Source of the DNA: Falciphora oryzae
Lineage: Eukaryota > Ascomycota > Sordariomycetes > Magnaporthales > Magnaporthaceae
Assembly: GCA_000733355.1 (NCBI GenBank)
Contig: JNVV01000056.1
Span: forward strand, 203,791 to 267,790
Direction of reading: 5' to 3'
Length of the DNA stretch: 64,000 nucleotides
A program made the position numbers and the translations under genes. Below, piece after piece: positions 1 to 11,500 of this stretch (position 1 is the first letter of the stretch; every line of letters starts with the position of its first letter). Under the pieces are notes generated by a model. The model was given only the letters and a program-made list of their open reading frames with translations. It searched no databases and had not been told where the DNA came from.

Positions 1-236
1 CCGCCGGCGGCCGTGGTCTGCTTGAAGGTGGCCGACTGGTAGATGGGCATGCTCGAGGCGCCGTACTGGTCCTTGGACTCGGTGTAGACGAGCTCGGTGG
101 CCAGGGCGTAGCGGCGCCGGCCGTTGCTGGGGCTGGACGGGGCCGGCGACGGCGGCAGGTCGTGGCCGTCGACGTCGACCAGGCCGAGCGCCTTCTTGGC
201 GGCCGACGGCGGCGCCGCGCTGGAGGGGGCGGCCAT
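1..236 (-). CDS. Cystathionine beta-lyase, N-terminal part (gene runs off the left edge)
   Basis: The reverse strand reads from an ATG at 236-234 through about 78 codons to the window edge. After a low-complexity Ala/Pro/Ser leader of about 40 residues comes a stretch containing ATELVYTESKDQYGASSMP and then IYQSATFKQTT. This is the start of a Cys/Met-metabolism PLP-dependent enzyme, and in this fungal form it best matches cystathionine beta-lyase (yeast STR3, Neurospora met-2), which splits cystathionine to homocysteine, pyruvate and ammonia. The PLP lysine and the rest of the fold lie outside the window. Cystathionine gamma-synthase is the main alternative, because both belong to one superfamily. 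The start is the first ATG in frame before the conserved part. Confidence 0.72.
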   Translation of the reverse strand, partial: MAAPSSAAPPSAAKKALGLVDVDGHDLPPSPAPSSPSNGRRRYALATELVYTESKDQYGASSMPIYQSATFKQTTAAG

Positions 237-1503
237 GGCGATGTGGGATATGGGGTGTAGATATTAGGGCGGATAGGAGATGGGCGATAGGGGGTGGTCG
301 CGTGAGCCCCCGCGTCTTAGTAGGCACTCGAGCTTAGGTCCTGGAGGTGTTTGTGTCTGTCAATGTCTCGGAGGGTTTTGGTCTGTCAACAACGCGAACA
401 AGTCTGGTGACTCCTCCCTCGGGCACTAAACGCTATCGCTCCCGGCCGCCAGCAGCCGACCCCACATCAGGAACAAGAGGGGCAGGGAAGGCAGCACCTA
501 CAGCGAGCCAATTTCTGTAAAATGCAATTGGTTTTATCCAGTGAGAGACAATCGAGTTGGTTGATAGGCAGAGAGAGGTATATACATAGTAATGTTAAGT
601 AGGCACAGGTAGCTCGCCTGACACACAGCTACAGTCCGACGGAAAGGATCCTGTGCTTGGCCTAAAGTTAGCTGCCATCTTTGGATTTCTCGAGTGTGGA
701 CGCTGCCCATGCACCCCGAGGTCGGAATGCATCCCTCAATTGCCCAGCCTGAACGGGTGGGCAGCGTCCGGGGAAGCGAACCCATTGACCGCAAAACTGT
801 CCCACCGCCTTTTGCCGGCATTGGATCCTGCAGTGCCTGTCATCAAAGCAGAGTAGAGCGAGCTCCCGTGCTCCCACAATCGTCGGGCGCCTGTCCGATC
901 AACGGAGACGGCAACACAGAAGCGGGTCGTCCGCTGGCTGTGGTTGAGCGACAGCCGTGCTGGCTTGATAGCCTGGTACTTTGGATGGCTAGCGTTTAGT
1001 GTGCGGCAGGCTGGTACACTTTTAGCTTAGCCGCCCCTTGTTCGCCATGTGGGCCTAGATATGACGTGATCGCACGCGGCTCTTTGCGATTGAGCCCCTG
1101 ACTCTGAAGATAGCTTCTGAGAGCAAGGGGCTAGCGGTTTGCTGGATCGGGTGACGGCCACAAGAGGCAGAAAGAATAATCGAGATTCGGTCCGCTAGTA
1201 GGTTTATAGGCATCTACCTATCTAGGCACTGGAATAGTTAAGTGGTGTTTTCGGGTTGGTAAATACCTCCATGTCTTCATATCCGGCATCCCGCATGTGC
1301 CCTCTTTCTATATCCACATTAGATTTGTACATGCCTTTTACTGCAAACGCCGGGCAAAACATGCCATCTCAACGACTGGGGGAAACCGTGTTGGCAGCTG
1401 ATATCCAACTCCACAACAATCCATCGCAGGCAGAATAGGAAAACAAGGCAATAGTCATGTGCCATACCAAATAGCCAACTACCAGGGTTGATCTGTCCTC
1501 GAC
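237..1503. other. Intergenic: upstream region of the cystathionine beta-lyase gene
   Basis: No gene is supported on either strand. The first several hundred bases should hold the promoter and 5' leader of the lyase gene, and the right end the 3' region of MSP1. Open frames here are short, overlap in all frames and lack recognisable motifs. Confidence 0.5.
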
Positions 1504-3000
1504 TTAGTCCGGCGACACAGGCCTCTGCTGTTGAGTCTCGTCGTCATCCTCGATGTCTTCGTACTCCTCACTGCTCCTAGACTCCCGCCTAGGCTCGGCT
1601 GCGCCCGCGCTCTTGGCGTCGGCGGCGGCCCGGGCCTCGCGCAGCTGCTGGTGGTTCTGGTGATGCCTCTGTGGCTGCGCGCCGCCCCTCTTGCCGAAGA
1701 AGTCCTCGGTCCGGATGCCGCGGATCATGCCCGGGTCGACCTTGGCCATGGGCACGCCTGCGGCGCGCTGGGCGCGGATGTGCTCGCGCATGGGCGCCAT
1801 GGCCGCATCGCGGCACGCCTCCTTCAGGTCGCTGCCGGACATGCCCGCCGTCACGGCCGCCACGTACTCCAGGTCGAACTGCTCCGGGTCCCGCTTGGTC
1901 GGGCCTAGGACGAGCTCCAGGATCCGCCGCCGCTGCTCCCGCCCGGGCAGGGGGACGGGGAACTTCTTGGGCATGCGCCGCAGGATCGCCTCGTCGATGT
2001 CGTTGATGCGGTTCGTCGCCCCCAGCACCACTATCCTCGACGGGACACCCGCCGCATTGGACGATGTCAGGCCGTCCCAGAGGGTCATGAACCTGGAAAG
2101 ATGTTAGAGACAGGCCTGGGAAGAACTCGACTAGGTAACAATAACTTACTCAGCCTTGACCATGCCGCTGGCCTCGTGCTCACCGCGGGTGCGGGTGCCG
2201 AGCACGGCGTCGATCTCGTCGATGAAAATGATGGCGGGTTGCAGTTTGCGGGCGAGAGAGAAGACGGCGCGGACGAGCTTGTTGGAGTCGCCGTACCACT
2301 TCTCCGTCAGGGTCGATATGTGCAGGTTGATGAAGGACGCGCCGCTCTCGTGCGCCACCGCCTTGGCCAGCATGGTCTTGCCGCAGCCGGGAGGGCCGTA
2401 GAGGAGCACGCCCGAGGGCGCGGCGAGAAGTGGGGCGGCGTGTGAGTAGAGGTGCGGCATGGTGAGCGGGTATATGACGGCCTCCTTGACCTCTTCGATT
2501 ATTTCGTCCATACCGCCGATGTCTGCGGTGCCCGGGGGTTTTCTTGTCAGCCTGCTTTCCTCTACCCAGATAAACAGGATAGTGGGTATCCGTACCGTCA
2601 AAGCCCACGGTAATATCCTCAGGGGCCACCACCTCGAGCGCAATCTGGTTCTCGTAGTCGTTCAGCACCAGGTCCTCGACGCGGGGGCCGTTGCCCCGAG
2701 TGCTCGAGGTGTCGCCGTCGGTGGCATCGCCCCTGCCGTCGGCATCCTTGCGGTTGCGTAGCCTCTGCAGGTTCGCCTTGGCCTTGAGGCTGGCCTGCTC
2801 GTGCTTCTCCTTGTCCGGGTCAACGAGGGTGTTGGTGAGGGAGGAGAGGATGTTTTTGGTCAGGAAGTAGAGGGTTGCGGTCTGGAGCATGTTGGAGCAT
2901 GTTAGAGAGGACACCACCATCACCCAAGGGGCCAACGCACCATGCCTGCGAACATGACAATGTCCATCAAGTAGTCGCCAGCCCGTTTGCGGTCCGCCAT
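1504..3000 (-). CDS. MSP1: MSP1/ATAD1-type outer-membrane AAA ATPase
   Basis: Four exons: 3000-2941, 2881-2596, 2522-2150 and 2092-1504 (435 residues). All introns are GT-AG and the sum stays in frame. The product is the outer mitochondrial/peroxisomal membrane ATPase that extracts mislocalised tail-anchored proteins. Residues about 10-35 form the N-terminal membrane anchor and are followed by a charged linker. The AAA domain starts at the DIGGMDEII segment (about residue 116). Walker A is GPPGCGKT (about 158-165), Walker B is IIFIDEID (about 213-220), and the sensor region reads GATNRI with an arginine pair in ILRRMPKK. The segment [17 protein letters not shown] is highly typical of MSP1. 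The C-terminal tail (Glu/Asp/Gln-rich) is variable in fungi. The first ATG gives a short exon leading directly into the membrane helix, as expected. Confidence 0.93.
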
Positions 3001-3717
3001 GGTCGCGAGCTTCGACCCCAGGCCCCACATCAACGCCGGCGCAGATGGGCTGGACAGTCAGGATGCTCTGACTGGAACCAACCCTACCGAGATAAAGAAG
3101 GAAAAGGCGAGCCTGGATGGCTGCGTCCTGTCTTGCGTCGGGGTCTCGAGGGGTGCTGAGGCTGGTCGAGGGCTGTCAGTTGATTTTTAGCCGAGGCTCT
3201 GCCCGGCATGTATTTTAATCGCTGATGGTTCCTGGCCTCCTGGCATCGGATTTTGTCTTGCTAAAGATTGTCCTGTCGGGGCGGGTGGCGACGTCTTCCC
3301 TGTCCGCCTCGCCTTTGGCTTAGCCTTGGGTGCCGGCTCGTGCCTGAGAGCGCTCAGACCAGCTGGCAGCTACTAAATTGAGGGCCGCCACTGGTCCACG
3401 TCGCCCCGCCCGGGTGGAGCGTCCTTGTTTACTTTGAATCCCTGCGCGACACAATCGACGGGGTTTCTTTTTTTCTGCCCAACGGGGTGGGCTGCATCGA
3501 ATCGAGGAACGGGAAGCTTGTGACGCCGCACGCTGCGCTCTGACGCGCTCACCTGGGCAGCATACAACAGAATACAGAGACAATCGTCTTGGAGAGTTCG
3601 GCGCACCCGCACCCGCACTCGCATACGAACCGACACATAGCCGACTATCCTCGGCAACGCGACGTGACGCGCAGCACCAGCACCGAGGCTAAGGCACACA
3701 CCCGCGCCGCCCGTCGA
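3001..3717. promoter_or_regulatory. Shared divergent promoter of MSP1 and CSM1
   Basis: About 717 bp separate the head-to-head starts of MSP1 (-) and CSM1 (+). It should hold both promoters and 5' leaders. The frame leading into CSM1 stays open back to 3589 but has no ATG before 3718. No specific operator was recognised. Confidence 0.5.
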
Positions 3718-5600
3718 ATGTCAAAAGCCGCATCCAGACACAACCTGCTGGGGCTCGTGGGCGAGGACTCGGAGGACGACCTGGTGGAGGAAAGGAAGCC
3801 AGCCGCCAACAACTCCAGGAAACGGACCGCGAGCGGCGCTCCGACGACGACCTCGATGCCACCCGCCAAGAAAAGGGGCGGTGCCACGGCCGCCGCAACT
3901 GCAAAAGGTCGCGGCGGCACGGCGAACAAGGTCACGAAGCCTGCAGCTAAAACCGGCTCGGCGGCTCGGCGGCGCGCTAGTGACCAAGTCGCCGCTGCCC
4001 TGGCCGAGGCGGAGGCGGCGACCCAGGCCCCCGCGGCGCGCAACCCGCCTGCCAGGAGGGGCGCCGCCGGGCGCGGCAGGGGAGGGGCGGCAGCGAGAGG
4101 CAGGGTGGTTGCTTCCACGCGGCAGGACGACGAGGCGGAGGAGGAGGAGGGGGAAGAGGAGGGCGGGGATGCCGAGGCATCGGTGCTGTCCCCTCCCGAT
4201 AGCGACACTCCCCAGACGACAGCCAGGCGCGCGCGGGGCAGACCCAGAGCCGGCGCGGCTGCGGCATCCGGGGCAAAACGTCCGGCAACGCGGAATGCGC
4301 CGGAGCCGGTGGAGGAAGCCCCTGAGCCCGCCCCTGCCCCTGCGAGGAGAGGGCGGAAGCCGGCAGCAGGCACCAAGGTAAAGGCAGCGGCAGTACCAGA
4401 AACAGAGGACGAGACGCTCGAGATACCCGAAACGCAACAGCCTCGAGAGGACCCGATGGACGTCGATGTGGCCGAGGACGAGATCACGGGACCCCTAATA
4501 GGGGATGAGCTGACCGAGATCTCGCCGCTCCAATCGCCGCCCGGTCCGGCGGTGCGCCACCCCAGCATATCGCCTACTAAGGTTAGGTCGACGATGGATC
4601 TTGACGAGAGCGACTCTTCTCTACGGCGTCGGCTGGGCGAGCTCACGGGGAAGCACGACGCGCTCGAGGCCAAGTATCGCGACCTGCGCGAGATTGGAGT
4701 GAAGGAGGCCGAGAGGACGTTTGAAAGGTTCAAGAAACAGACTGAGGAGAGGGATAAAGGTTAGTAGAATCCCCCGTGTCCACCAATTTGAGGTCTGGAC
4801 AACTTTACTCACAACGCAACCACGTCCTTGTTTGCAGCCGCAAACGACCTGATCGCAAAGCTCAAGGAGGAGCTGGCGGCACAAAAGGAGCTCGCCAGGG
4901 AGGGCCAGCGGCACAAGAAGGACCTGGAGGCCAAGCAGGCCGAGGCGGCGTCGCTCGCGTCCCAGGTCGCCGCGCTCGAGGGCGCCGTGGCCGAGGCCAA
5001 GAAGGAGGTCAAGACACTGGCCGCCAAGCTCGCGTCGTCACGGACGGTCGTCGACAGCGTCGCGGGCGCGGCATCCAAGGTGCCTGGAAGCGCCCTGAAG
5101 CCCGGGCTCGGCAGCGCGCTCAAGCCGGGAACCGCGGCCGCCCGCGCGGCTGCCGCCAGCGCCGAGGCGATGCAGTCGGCGGCGCAGGCGGCGCAGATGA
5201 AGGAGGACCTGTACGGCGACCTGACGGGCCTCATTGTGCGCGGCGTCAAGCGGACTGCGGAGGAGGATGTGTTTGACTGCATCCAGACGGGGAGGAACGG
5301 GAGTAAGTTTTTTTTCTTTTTCACTTTTCTTCCTGCCGTCTTACTCCCTTACGGTATTGTTTGCTGACAGATCTGAAAACGACAGCCCTCCACTTCAAGC
5401 TCTCGATAGGCAGCGACCTGTCGGCCGAGAGCTACGACCAAGTGCAGTTCATGTACATGCCCCAGCTCGACCCCAGCCGGGACAGGGCGCTGATCGAGAT
5501 GCTGCCGGACTACCTGGTGGAGGAGATCAGCTTCCCACGGCCTCATGCGGCTAAGTTCTACTCGCGGGTCATGAGGTCGTTGACGGAGCGCGTCGAGTGA
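3718..5600 (+). CDS. CSM1: Monopolin complex subunit Csm1/Pcs1
   Basis: Three exons, 3718-4759, 4838-5302 and 5371-5600, joined in frame (578 residues), with GTTAGT and GTAAGT donors. Csm1 (Pcs1 in fission yeast) forms a V-shaped kinetochore clamp with Lrs4/Mde4 that prevents merotelic attachment and also acts at rDNA. The N-terminal about 300 residues are disordered, basic and Ala/Arg/Glu-rich. Residues about 300-450 are a long heptad coiled coil that spans the first intron. The C-terminal about 105 residues are the globular Csm1 domain, which begins near LYGDLTGLIVRGVKR and includes DVFDCIQTG, LHFKLSIG and MYMPQLDPSRDRALIEMLP. The start at 3718 (MSKAASRHNLLGLV) is the first ATG in frame and matches the usual N terminus. 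The gene is divergent from MSP1 and convergent with the secreted-protein gene at 5910. Confidence 0.9.
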
Positions 5601-5909
5601 AAATGCGTGCCCCTTTCTTCCCTTTTCTCACCCTTTCTTCTTGTACCTCATTTTTCCCTGTATAAGATGTCAAGGCGGAACGGCATTTTTGGGCTTGTTA
5701 TTGTATGGGAATTGCTTGTACATGATATTATATGATACCTGGACGGAGCCGGGAGGCGTTTTGTCTGTTTGGGCGGGAGAGAGAGACACAGCCCGCAACC
5801 GCCTTCTATTATTACTAGTGTAACCAACTTGAGGATTGTTTGGACGCCTCATAGCAGCCGCGCGTATTCAACAAAGCGAATGGCTCGTATACATCTACTC
5901 ATCCGTCTC
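5601..5909. other. Convergent 3' region between CSM1 and the 8-Cys secreted-protein gene
   Basis: About 309 bp between two convergent stop codons. It is relatively T-rich after CSM1, as expected for 3' untranslated sequence and polyadenylation signals. Nothing else is seen. Confidence 0.5.
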
Positions 5910-6602
5910 TCAACCGTACACATGAATCAGCAGGTCGCCGTTGCCGTACGCAGCAGCACGCCAGGGGCGGTAGCACTCCAAGCGGCTGCCGCTGCAGCAG
6001 TTGTCGTTCTCGGTGCCGTAGTAGGCGCCGACGGCGACGTGGAGGCAGCTGCTCTCGGCGTGCACCTTGCCGTTGGACGCCCAGCCGTCGATATAAGCGT
6101 GCCCGCCGCGGTCGTTGGAGTAGCACATGTTGACGCCCCACCAGTAGGCGCCGCAGTCGGCGTTGAGCGTGAGCAGGTAGTTAAGGCAGGCCAGCAGCGG
6201 GTAGGCGTCGGGCGGGCGGCCGTCGACGCAGGAGTCGGACCAGCGTTTCTGGAGCAGGGGGGAGGCGGGGGAGGTTGAAGTTTTGGTGGCGGCGACGGCG
6301 GAGGCGACGAGGCTCTTGCCGGCGTCGCCAAGCCGCTCGAGGCGGCCGGTCGAGGCGAGGTAGTGCTCGTCGAAGAGCCGCGCCGACGTCAGGCCCAGAG
6401 ACTCGAGTGACGGCAGGCCCGGGCCGGGGACCACGATGGGCGAGACGCCGTCGTAGCCCGGTGGAAGTTGCGGCGGCTCGCGGGCCTGTCCCTGGTTTGT
6501 GTTGGGGTTGGGTGCGTCGAGGACTGGCGCCGCTGCCGCTAGTGTGGCGAGCGCGGCGGCGAGGAGGCCGAGTTGGGCGAGGGGCGATTTGGCTCTGACC
6601 AT
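5910..6602 (-). CDS. Secreted cysteine-rich protein, 8 Cys, function unknown
   Basis: One exon of 230 residues. The N terminus is a clear signal peptide (basic start, then about 17 Leu/Ala residues, cleavage likely after AAAA near residue 24-25). A Pro/Gly-rich linker region follows. The C-terminal about 110 residues hold all eight cysteines, in the order C, C, C, C, C, CC, C, together with many aromatic residues (e.g. CGAYWWGVNMCYSNDRGGH). This looks like a disulfide-bonded extracellular domain, as in many fungal effectors or cell-surface proteins, but I recognise no named family and give no function. A TATA-like stretch on the minus strand lies about 175 bp upstream (near 6775). The start is the first ATG and gives a good signal peptide. 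Confidence 0.8.
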   Translation of the reverse strand: MVRAKSPLAQLGLLAAALATLAAAAPVLDAPNPNTNQGQAREPPQLPPGYDGVSPIVVPGPGLPSLESLGLTSARLFDEHYLASTGRLERLGDAGKSLVASAVAATKTSTSPASPLLQKRWSDSCVDGRPPDAYPLLACLNYLLTLNADCGAYWWGVNMCYSNDRGGHAYIDGWASNGKVHAESSCLHVAVGAYYGTENDNCCSGSRLECYRPWRAAAYGNGDLLIHVYG

Positions 6603-8567
6603 GATGGGAGAGAGGGAGAGAGAGAGGAAAGGAGGGATATGTGGTGAAGTAGGTTCAGGGGTTGTGGGCCGCCGACGGTCGGATGGTCAGCTCGGAGGAG
6701 GCTTCGAACCAAACACACTCTCCTGTGGAATAGGAACTACAACGGATGGACGCGGTCTCAGGGGAAGGCAGGCTTTTATGTTACTGAAATGTCCAGTAGA
6801 CATTCTGCCTCCCCCGTTTCTACCAAGTCATGCACCCGAAAAATGCCAGCCAACATGCCGTCAACGCTCTCTCACCGACTCAGCTGAGCAGGTTTCTCAT
6901 GATGTTGGCGAGCGATGTGTCTGCGGTGTCAACGGCAATAATAACACCAACACCAACACCTTCCGTTCTAGGCCCGTGATGTGATGTGATATGATGTGAC
7001 GCCCTTAAGGTCTGTGGAGCGTTGTCAAGATTTGCATCAACGAAGCGACAGTTCCAGCGGGAAGCCGGTCTCTCCCAAGAATCGATATATCGCCCTTGCA
7101 ACATCTTGACAGGCAGATGGGGGCCATGAGCCCTCTCTCGCCTACGTGGATGCAACATTGTATGTGCCGGGGCATGCGCGCCAACATACACAACCCTACC
7201 GCATCTCTGGTATGGTCGTTAGCTCAAAGGCGCATGAGAGCATCCCTTGCCCCTGTCACAGCGGGCGCCCCGGTCCGCTGCGGCAAGTCGATCCGTAGCC
7301 GCTAGCCCCGCCCCCAACAACACAGCGTCGTAGGTACAGTGGAGAAAGAAGAAAGAGAGAGAGAAAGAGGCGCAGATGCTAGCCGCTGTGCCCAACAGAG
7401 CTCCAAGACACTGACATTTCGAGATTGAAAGATTGCCCGCCCATGCCGAGCAATTGGGCAACTCCGCCCTCGGCTAACTCTCGCCTACCGCTGCCAGCGC
7501 CAACAATATGTACCTAATAAGTCCAAGATATTGGGTAGTTGATACTCCCTTCCCTTGTTGGTTCAATTGGGAGTGGAGACGAGATTGCACACCCCTGGAA
7601 GGGAGACACACATCAATCCTGTCCAAGATGCCCATCTTCGAGCAGTATGTTACAAGATTGGTTTTATTTTTATTCGTTTTATACCAGCAAGACTGCCTTG
7701 CCAAAGTTCTTGTTAGGATCGATCGTTAATAGGTGTGTAACCTTTTCGATGAAACCCTTCCTAGCAGGAGCCACACCCTTTCGCGAGAGACGAGCCCAAG
7801 GGTTCTTCCAGGTGGACGATATCAGACATTAGAGCACGTTCCTAGCCCTGGTTCGGGCTTCCTCATCTTCCCCTCCCAATGCTAGTCTGTTTCTGCTCGA
7901 GGATTTACACAAAAAGCAATTGCCGCATGAGTGTATGCAGTGACGAGATGAGGTACCAATGAACTCCCATAAAAAGAAACACCCCGGAAAGACCAAACAG
8001 ATGGTGTGGGAAAGCCATACATAGCCCCGTAATCTTCCCGCATTGTTACACCTCCAAAGCCAACCGCCAAAACCCCTCCAGGCCACCGGGATATCGAAGC
8101 AAGGGAAAAGATAAACTGCACAAAACACCGACTCATTCATAGGTATCAAAGTAACGAAGGTGGCATGGGAAAAACAAGCAAGCCAGAAGCAATAGAAACA
8201 GGGTGAATAGGACTGACGTGTGTGTCCTATAAATGGACGAGACTTTAGCCAATGTAGGGATGCCAATGGATGATGCAAAGTAGTGAGTATAGAAGCTCGT
8301 ATGAGGAAACCCGTTGTCCAAGACGGGATGAGGTAGAGTGGGGAGGTGTTGTGAGGGACAAAAAGGTAACCAGGTCCGCCCAGGGACGACACACATTAAA
8401 AGGGAAGCGGACGAACAGGAAAGGAAGATTTGAATTATAATAACGAGGAAAAGAAAGCGGGTATTATAGGCATGTATGCACACACGTTCCAGACTATTAC
8501 CCTATGTGCCCTCCTTGTCGAGGGCTTGAGAGGTCCAGTTCTGGTAAGGTTGGACATCAAGTCCAGC
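6603..8567. other. Intergenic gap between the 8-Cys secreted-protein gene and BST1
   Basis: Nearly 2 kb without a supported gene. The left part is the upstream region of the secreted-protein gene and the right part the 3' side of BST1. Open frames up to 187 codons on the minus strand (near 7829-8392) have no signal peptide, domain or sensible codon use, so I read them as chance. A GA-rich purine stretch occurs near 7340-7375. Confidence 0.45.
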
Positions 8568-11500
8568 TCATGGGATCTTGCCCCTCTTGCGGTCATCTGC
8601 AGGCCTTTCGTCGTTATCGAATAGCAGCCCGAGCGAGGCTAGTGACCACGAGCCCGGGCCACCGCCAACCGAGGCGGCCGTCGAGTGCACAATGACGAGC
8701 CACGCCGCAACGAGGTTGACGAGGTGGTGGAGCACATACGCGTACGACACGCCGTAGACAGCCGCGTACACGGCGATGCCCAGGAACAGCGCGCCCGACA
8801 GGTGGCGGGCAGGCCGCCAGCGGTGCCGCACGCGGGGCACCATGCGGCCCGTCGTCTGCGTCTCGACGAGCACGATAAACGGGATAATGGAGAGCACGTT
8901 GTGGTGCGACGAGAAGGGCGTCAGCCAATGCACCGCCAAGTTGCGCACCCACACCACCAGCGTCGGCAGGTTGATGGGCAGCACCCAGAGCATGAGGACG
9001 AGCGTTGAGTGCGCGTAGTTGTAGAAGTTGTAGTTGATGTGGTGATGGTGGCTGCTGTGGCCGCCGCTGCTGCGATTCGGCGACGACAACGACGACGACG
9101 ACGACGTCGACGGCGACAGTGGCGGCATCGCCCCCGGCCTGCCGCCCGCATCTGACACTATCCGCAGAGCCCGCACCGTTGTCGTCAGCTGCACAAGACA
9201 CGCCACCACGTACGCGAACTGGTACGGAATGAAGGTCGCGACGAGGAAGAGCAACACCGCCGTCGTGAGCACCCGCCGACGCGGCGAGCAAACGCCGAAC
9301 CCGCTGGGACAGGAAGCGAAGCCACCCTGCCTGCTAGACACGCGCAGCTGCTGTTGCTGTTGCTGCCGCTGCTGTTGTTGCTGTTGTTGCCGCCGTCTCC
9401 TGCCCTGCTCGTCATGTTGGTGGTGGGGCTGCTGCATGGTGCTCTGGTCATCCTCCACAAGGGGTGTTTTGTCGTCATCATCGCCGTCGTTCGAATCCCG
9501 CCGCCAGCGGGCAATACCCCAGGCGGGCCGGATGCTCAGCAGGCCCATCAACGTGGCGAACACTTGCGTGAGACACAGGGCGGCATAATTGAGCACCGTG
9601 CAGGCTCCAATGCACACGAGGCCGATCAGCGGCACCATGAACCAGAAGATAGGATCACCCGTACCGATGAGGAGGTCGTTCTGCTGGTAGTTGACTATGG
9701 CGGATACCAGGGTAACGTTCCCCCTACCTGGGTTCCAGAACCCGCCTCCCGAGTTCGATGTTTGTTGCCGTGGTGATGATCCCGAGGGACCGCCTCCGCA
9801 CATGGAAAGAACGGTGAGACCAGCGAGCATCAGCGGAATAGACCGACGCAGGCACATGCCAAGCGCTTCAGTGAAAGGCAGAAAAACACCCGTGGCGTCA
9901 TAGATGCTGAACTGCTTCCGCAGGACCAGCGCGACCACGAGCAGAGGAAAGGCCGCGAACACGGTCCTGTAACGCATGTAGAGTTTCCCGAGACTGCCCA
10001 GCACGTCAATACTTAGGCGGACGTGAACGCTAGAGCCGCAGGTCGGGTCGGTCCAAAGCTGGAAGCCTAAGCCTTCCTCACCGGCCGGCTTGGCCGTCAT
10101 TGGAGGCGGGACATATGGTGCAACACCGTGCAAGCTGACGGAGGCATGGCGCACATTGACGAAGAACTTGGACTCGTGCGGTTCCGTGAGAAACTGCCGC
10201 ACCAAAGGCGTGAACATCTCAGCCCCGGAGCCGCCATCACCGCCGCCGCACGTCTGTTGCCCAATCTCGAGGTTGTAGGCCAGCAGGCTCGACCGGATCG
10301 ACGGAATGCGGACCTCGTTTACCATGGGCCGTGACACGGGCAGCTGCAGGTCCATCCCGAAAGCCAGCAGCCTGCGCAGGCTGATATTGCGAACACGGTG
10401 CGACTGCGAGCGGTCGCTGAACTCGGCAATGACGAAACCAGCGGTAGGAGAAGTTGCCTTGTCGATGATAGCGACGTACTGGTGGTCTGCGATGTCCTCC
10501 ACGTCGAATTCCAAGTATGAAAACGGCCGTAACTCCGGCTCGCCCTCGAGGTAGAAGGGATGGCGAGCGGATCGCGTCGAGGTGGGGAGCAGGATAACGT
10601 CCGAGGCTGCGTTCTTGCAGGCCAATCGCGTGGAGCCTGCGCTGTCGCCCGAGAGATCCATCTTGACCGCAAACTGTGCTGCACTGGCCTGGCCGGCGGG
10701 CTGGGTCGGAAAGACGCTGCAGAACAGCACCTCGAGCCGACCATTTTCTCCGGCACGGTCCAGGGGTTGATCCGTCAAGAGCGTCAGCCGCCTTCCCGCC
10801 GGTGTGCCGGGAGGCGGTATTGGGAGCAAACGCGCCTGGGGCCTGCCGCTGCTGGCCTCAGTGCCGAGTCGGCGCAGGACGAGCCTCTCGCCTTGCGCGA
10901 TGATACCGCCCGCGTTGCCGTCGTCCAACGTGAGCAGCGTGCTCGGCTCCTCTAGGGGGATCGTCTTTTCGACTATAGCCTCCAGACCGGTGAGGAAGCG
11001 GCGCTTGAATGCACGCATGCGCTCGGCGCGCGGCTTGGTCTGGGCAGGCCTGTTGACGTCAATGATGTCATAAAGGGCGTGAGCTACGACCTTGCGGAAC
11101 TGATCACACCACATGATTGCCTGGTGGTCCATGCTGGTCCAGACGGTGGGTATTGACGATGTGAAAACAGTGAAGCCGTGAGTTTCAGGCACGAGCGACT
11201 CGATGCTCGCGTAGTCAGATGGCACGATCGTGTCAAGCCCGCCACCAGCGATAGAGATGAGGGTGACGTGCGAGAGCGGGTTGCCGTTGTCCCACCGCTG
11301 GGCGTAGGCCCGACGCCAGTAATCGTTGATTTCGCGGTAGATGTCCACGATCTGGCCGTCAAACGACACGGGCGGGCGCGCGTGAGGGGCCGCCATGGTG
11401 ATGATGCTGTTGATCGAGTTGGACTGATAGTTGGAGATCGTGAGCATGGTGCGCGCCACAATGCCACCCATCGAGTGGCCGAGCACGATGACCGACGTCG

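Noticed and set aside
3645..4733. 362-codon open frame on the minus strand
   Set aside because: It is antisense to exon 1 of CSM1, an artefact of GC-rich, Ala/Arg-rich coding. No domain, signal peptide or introns.
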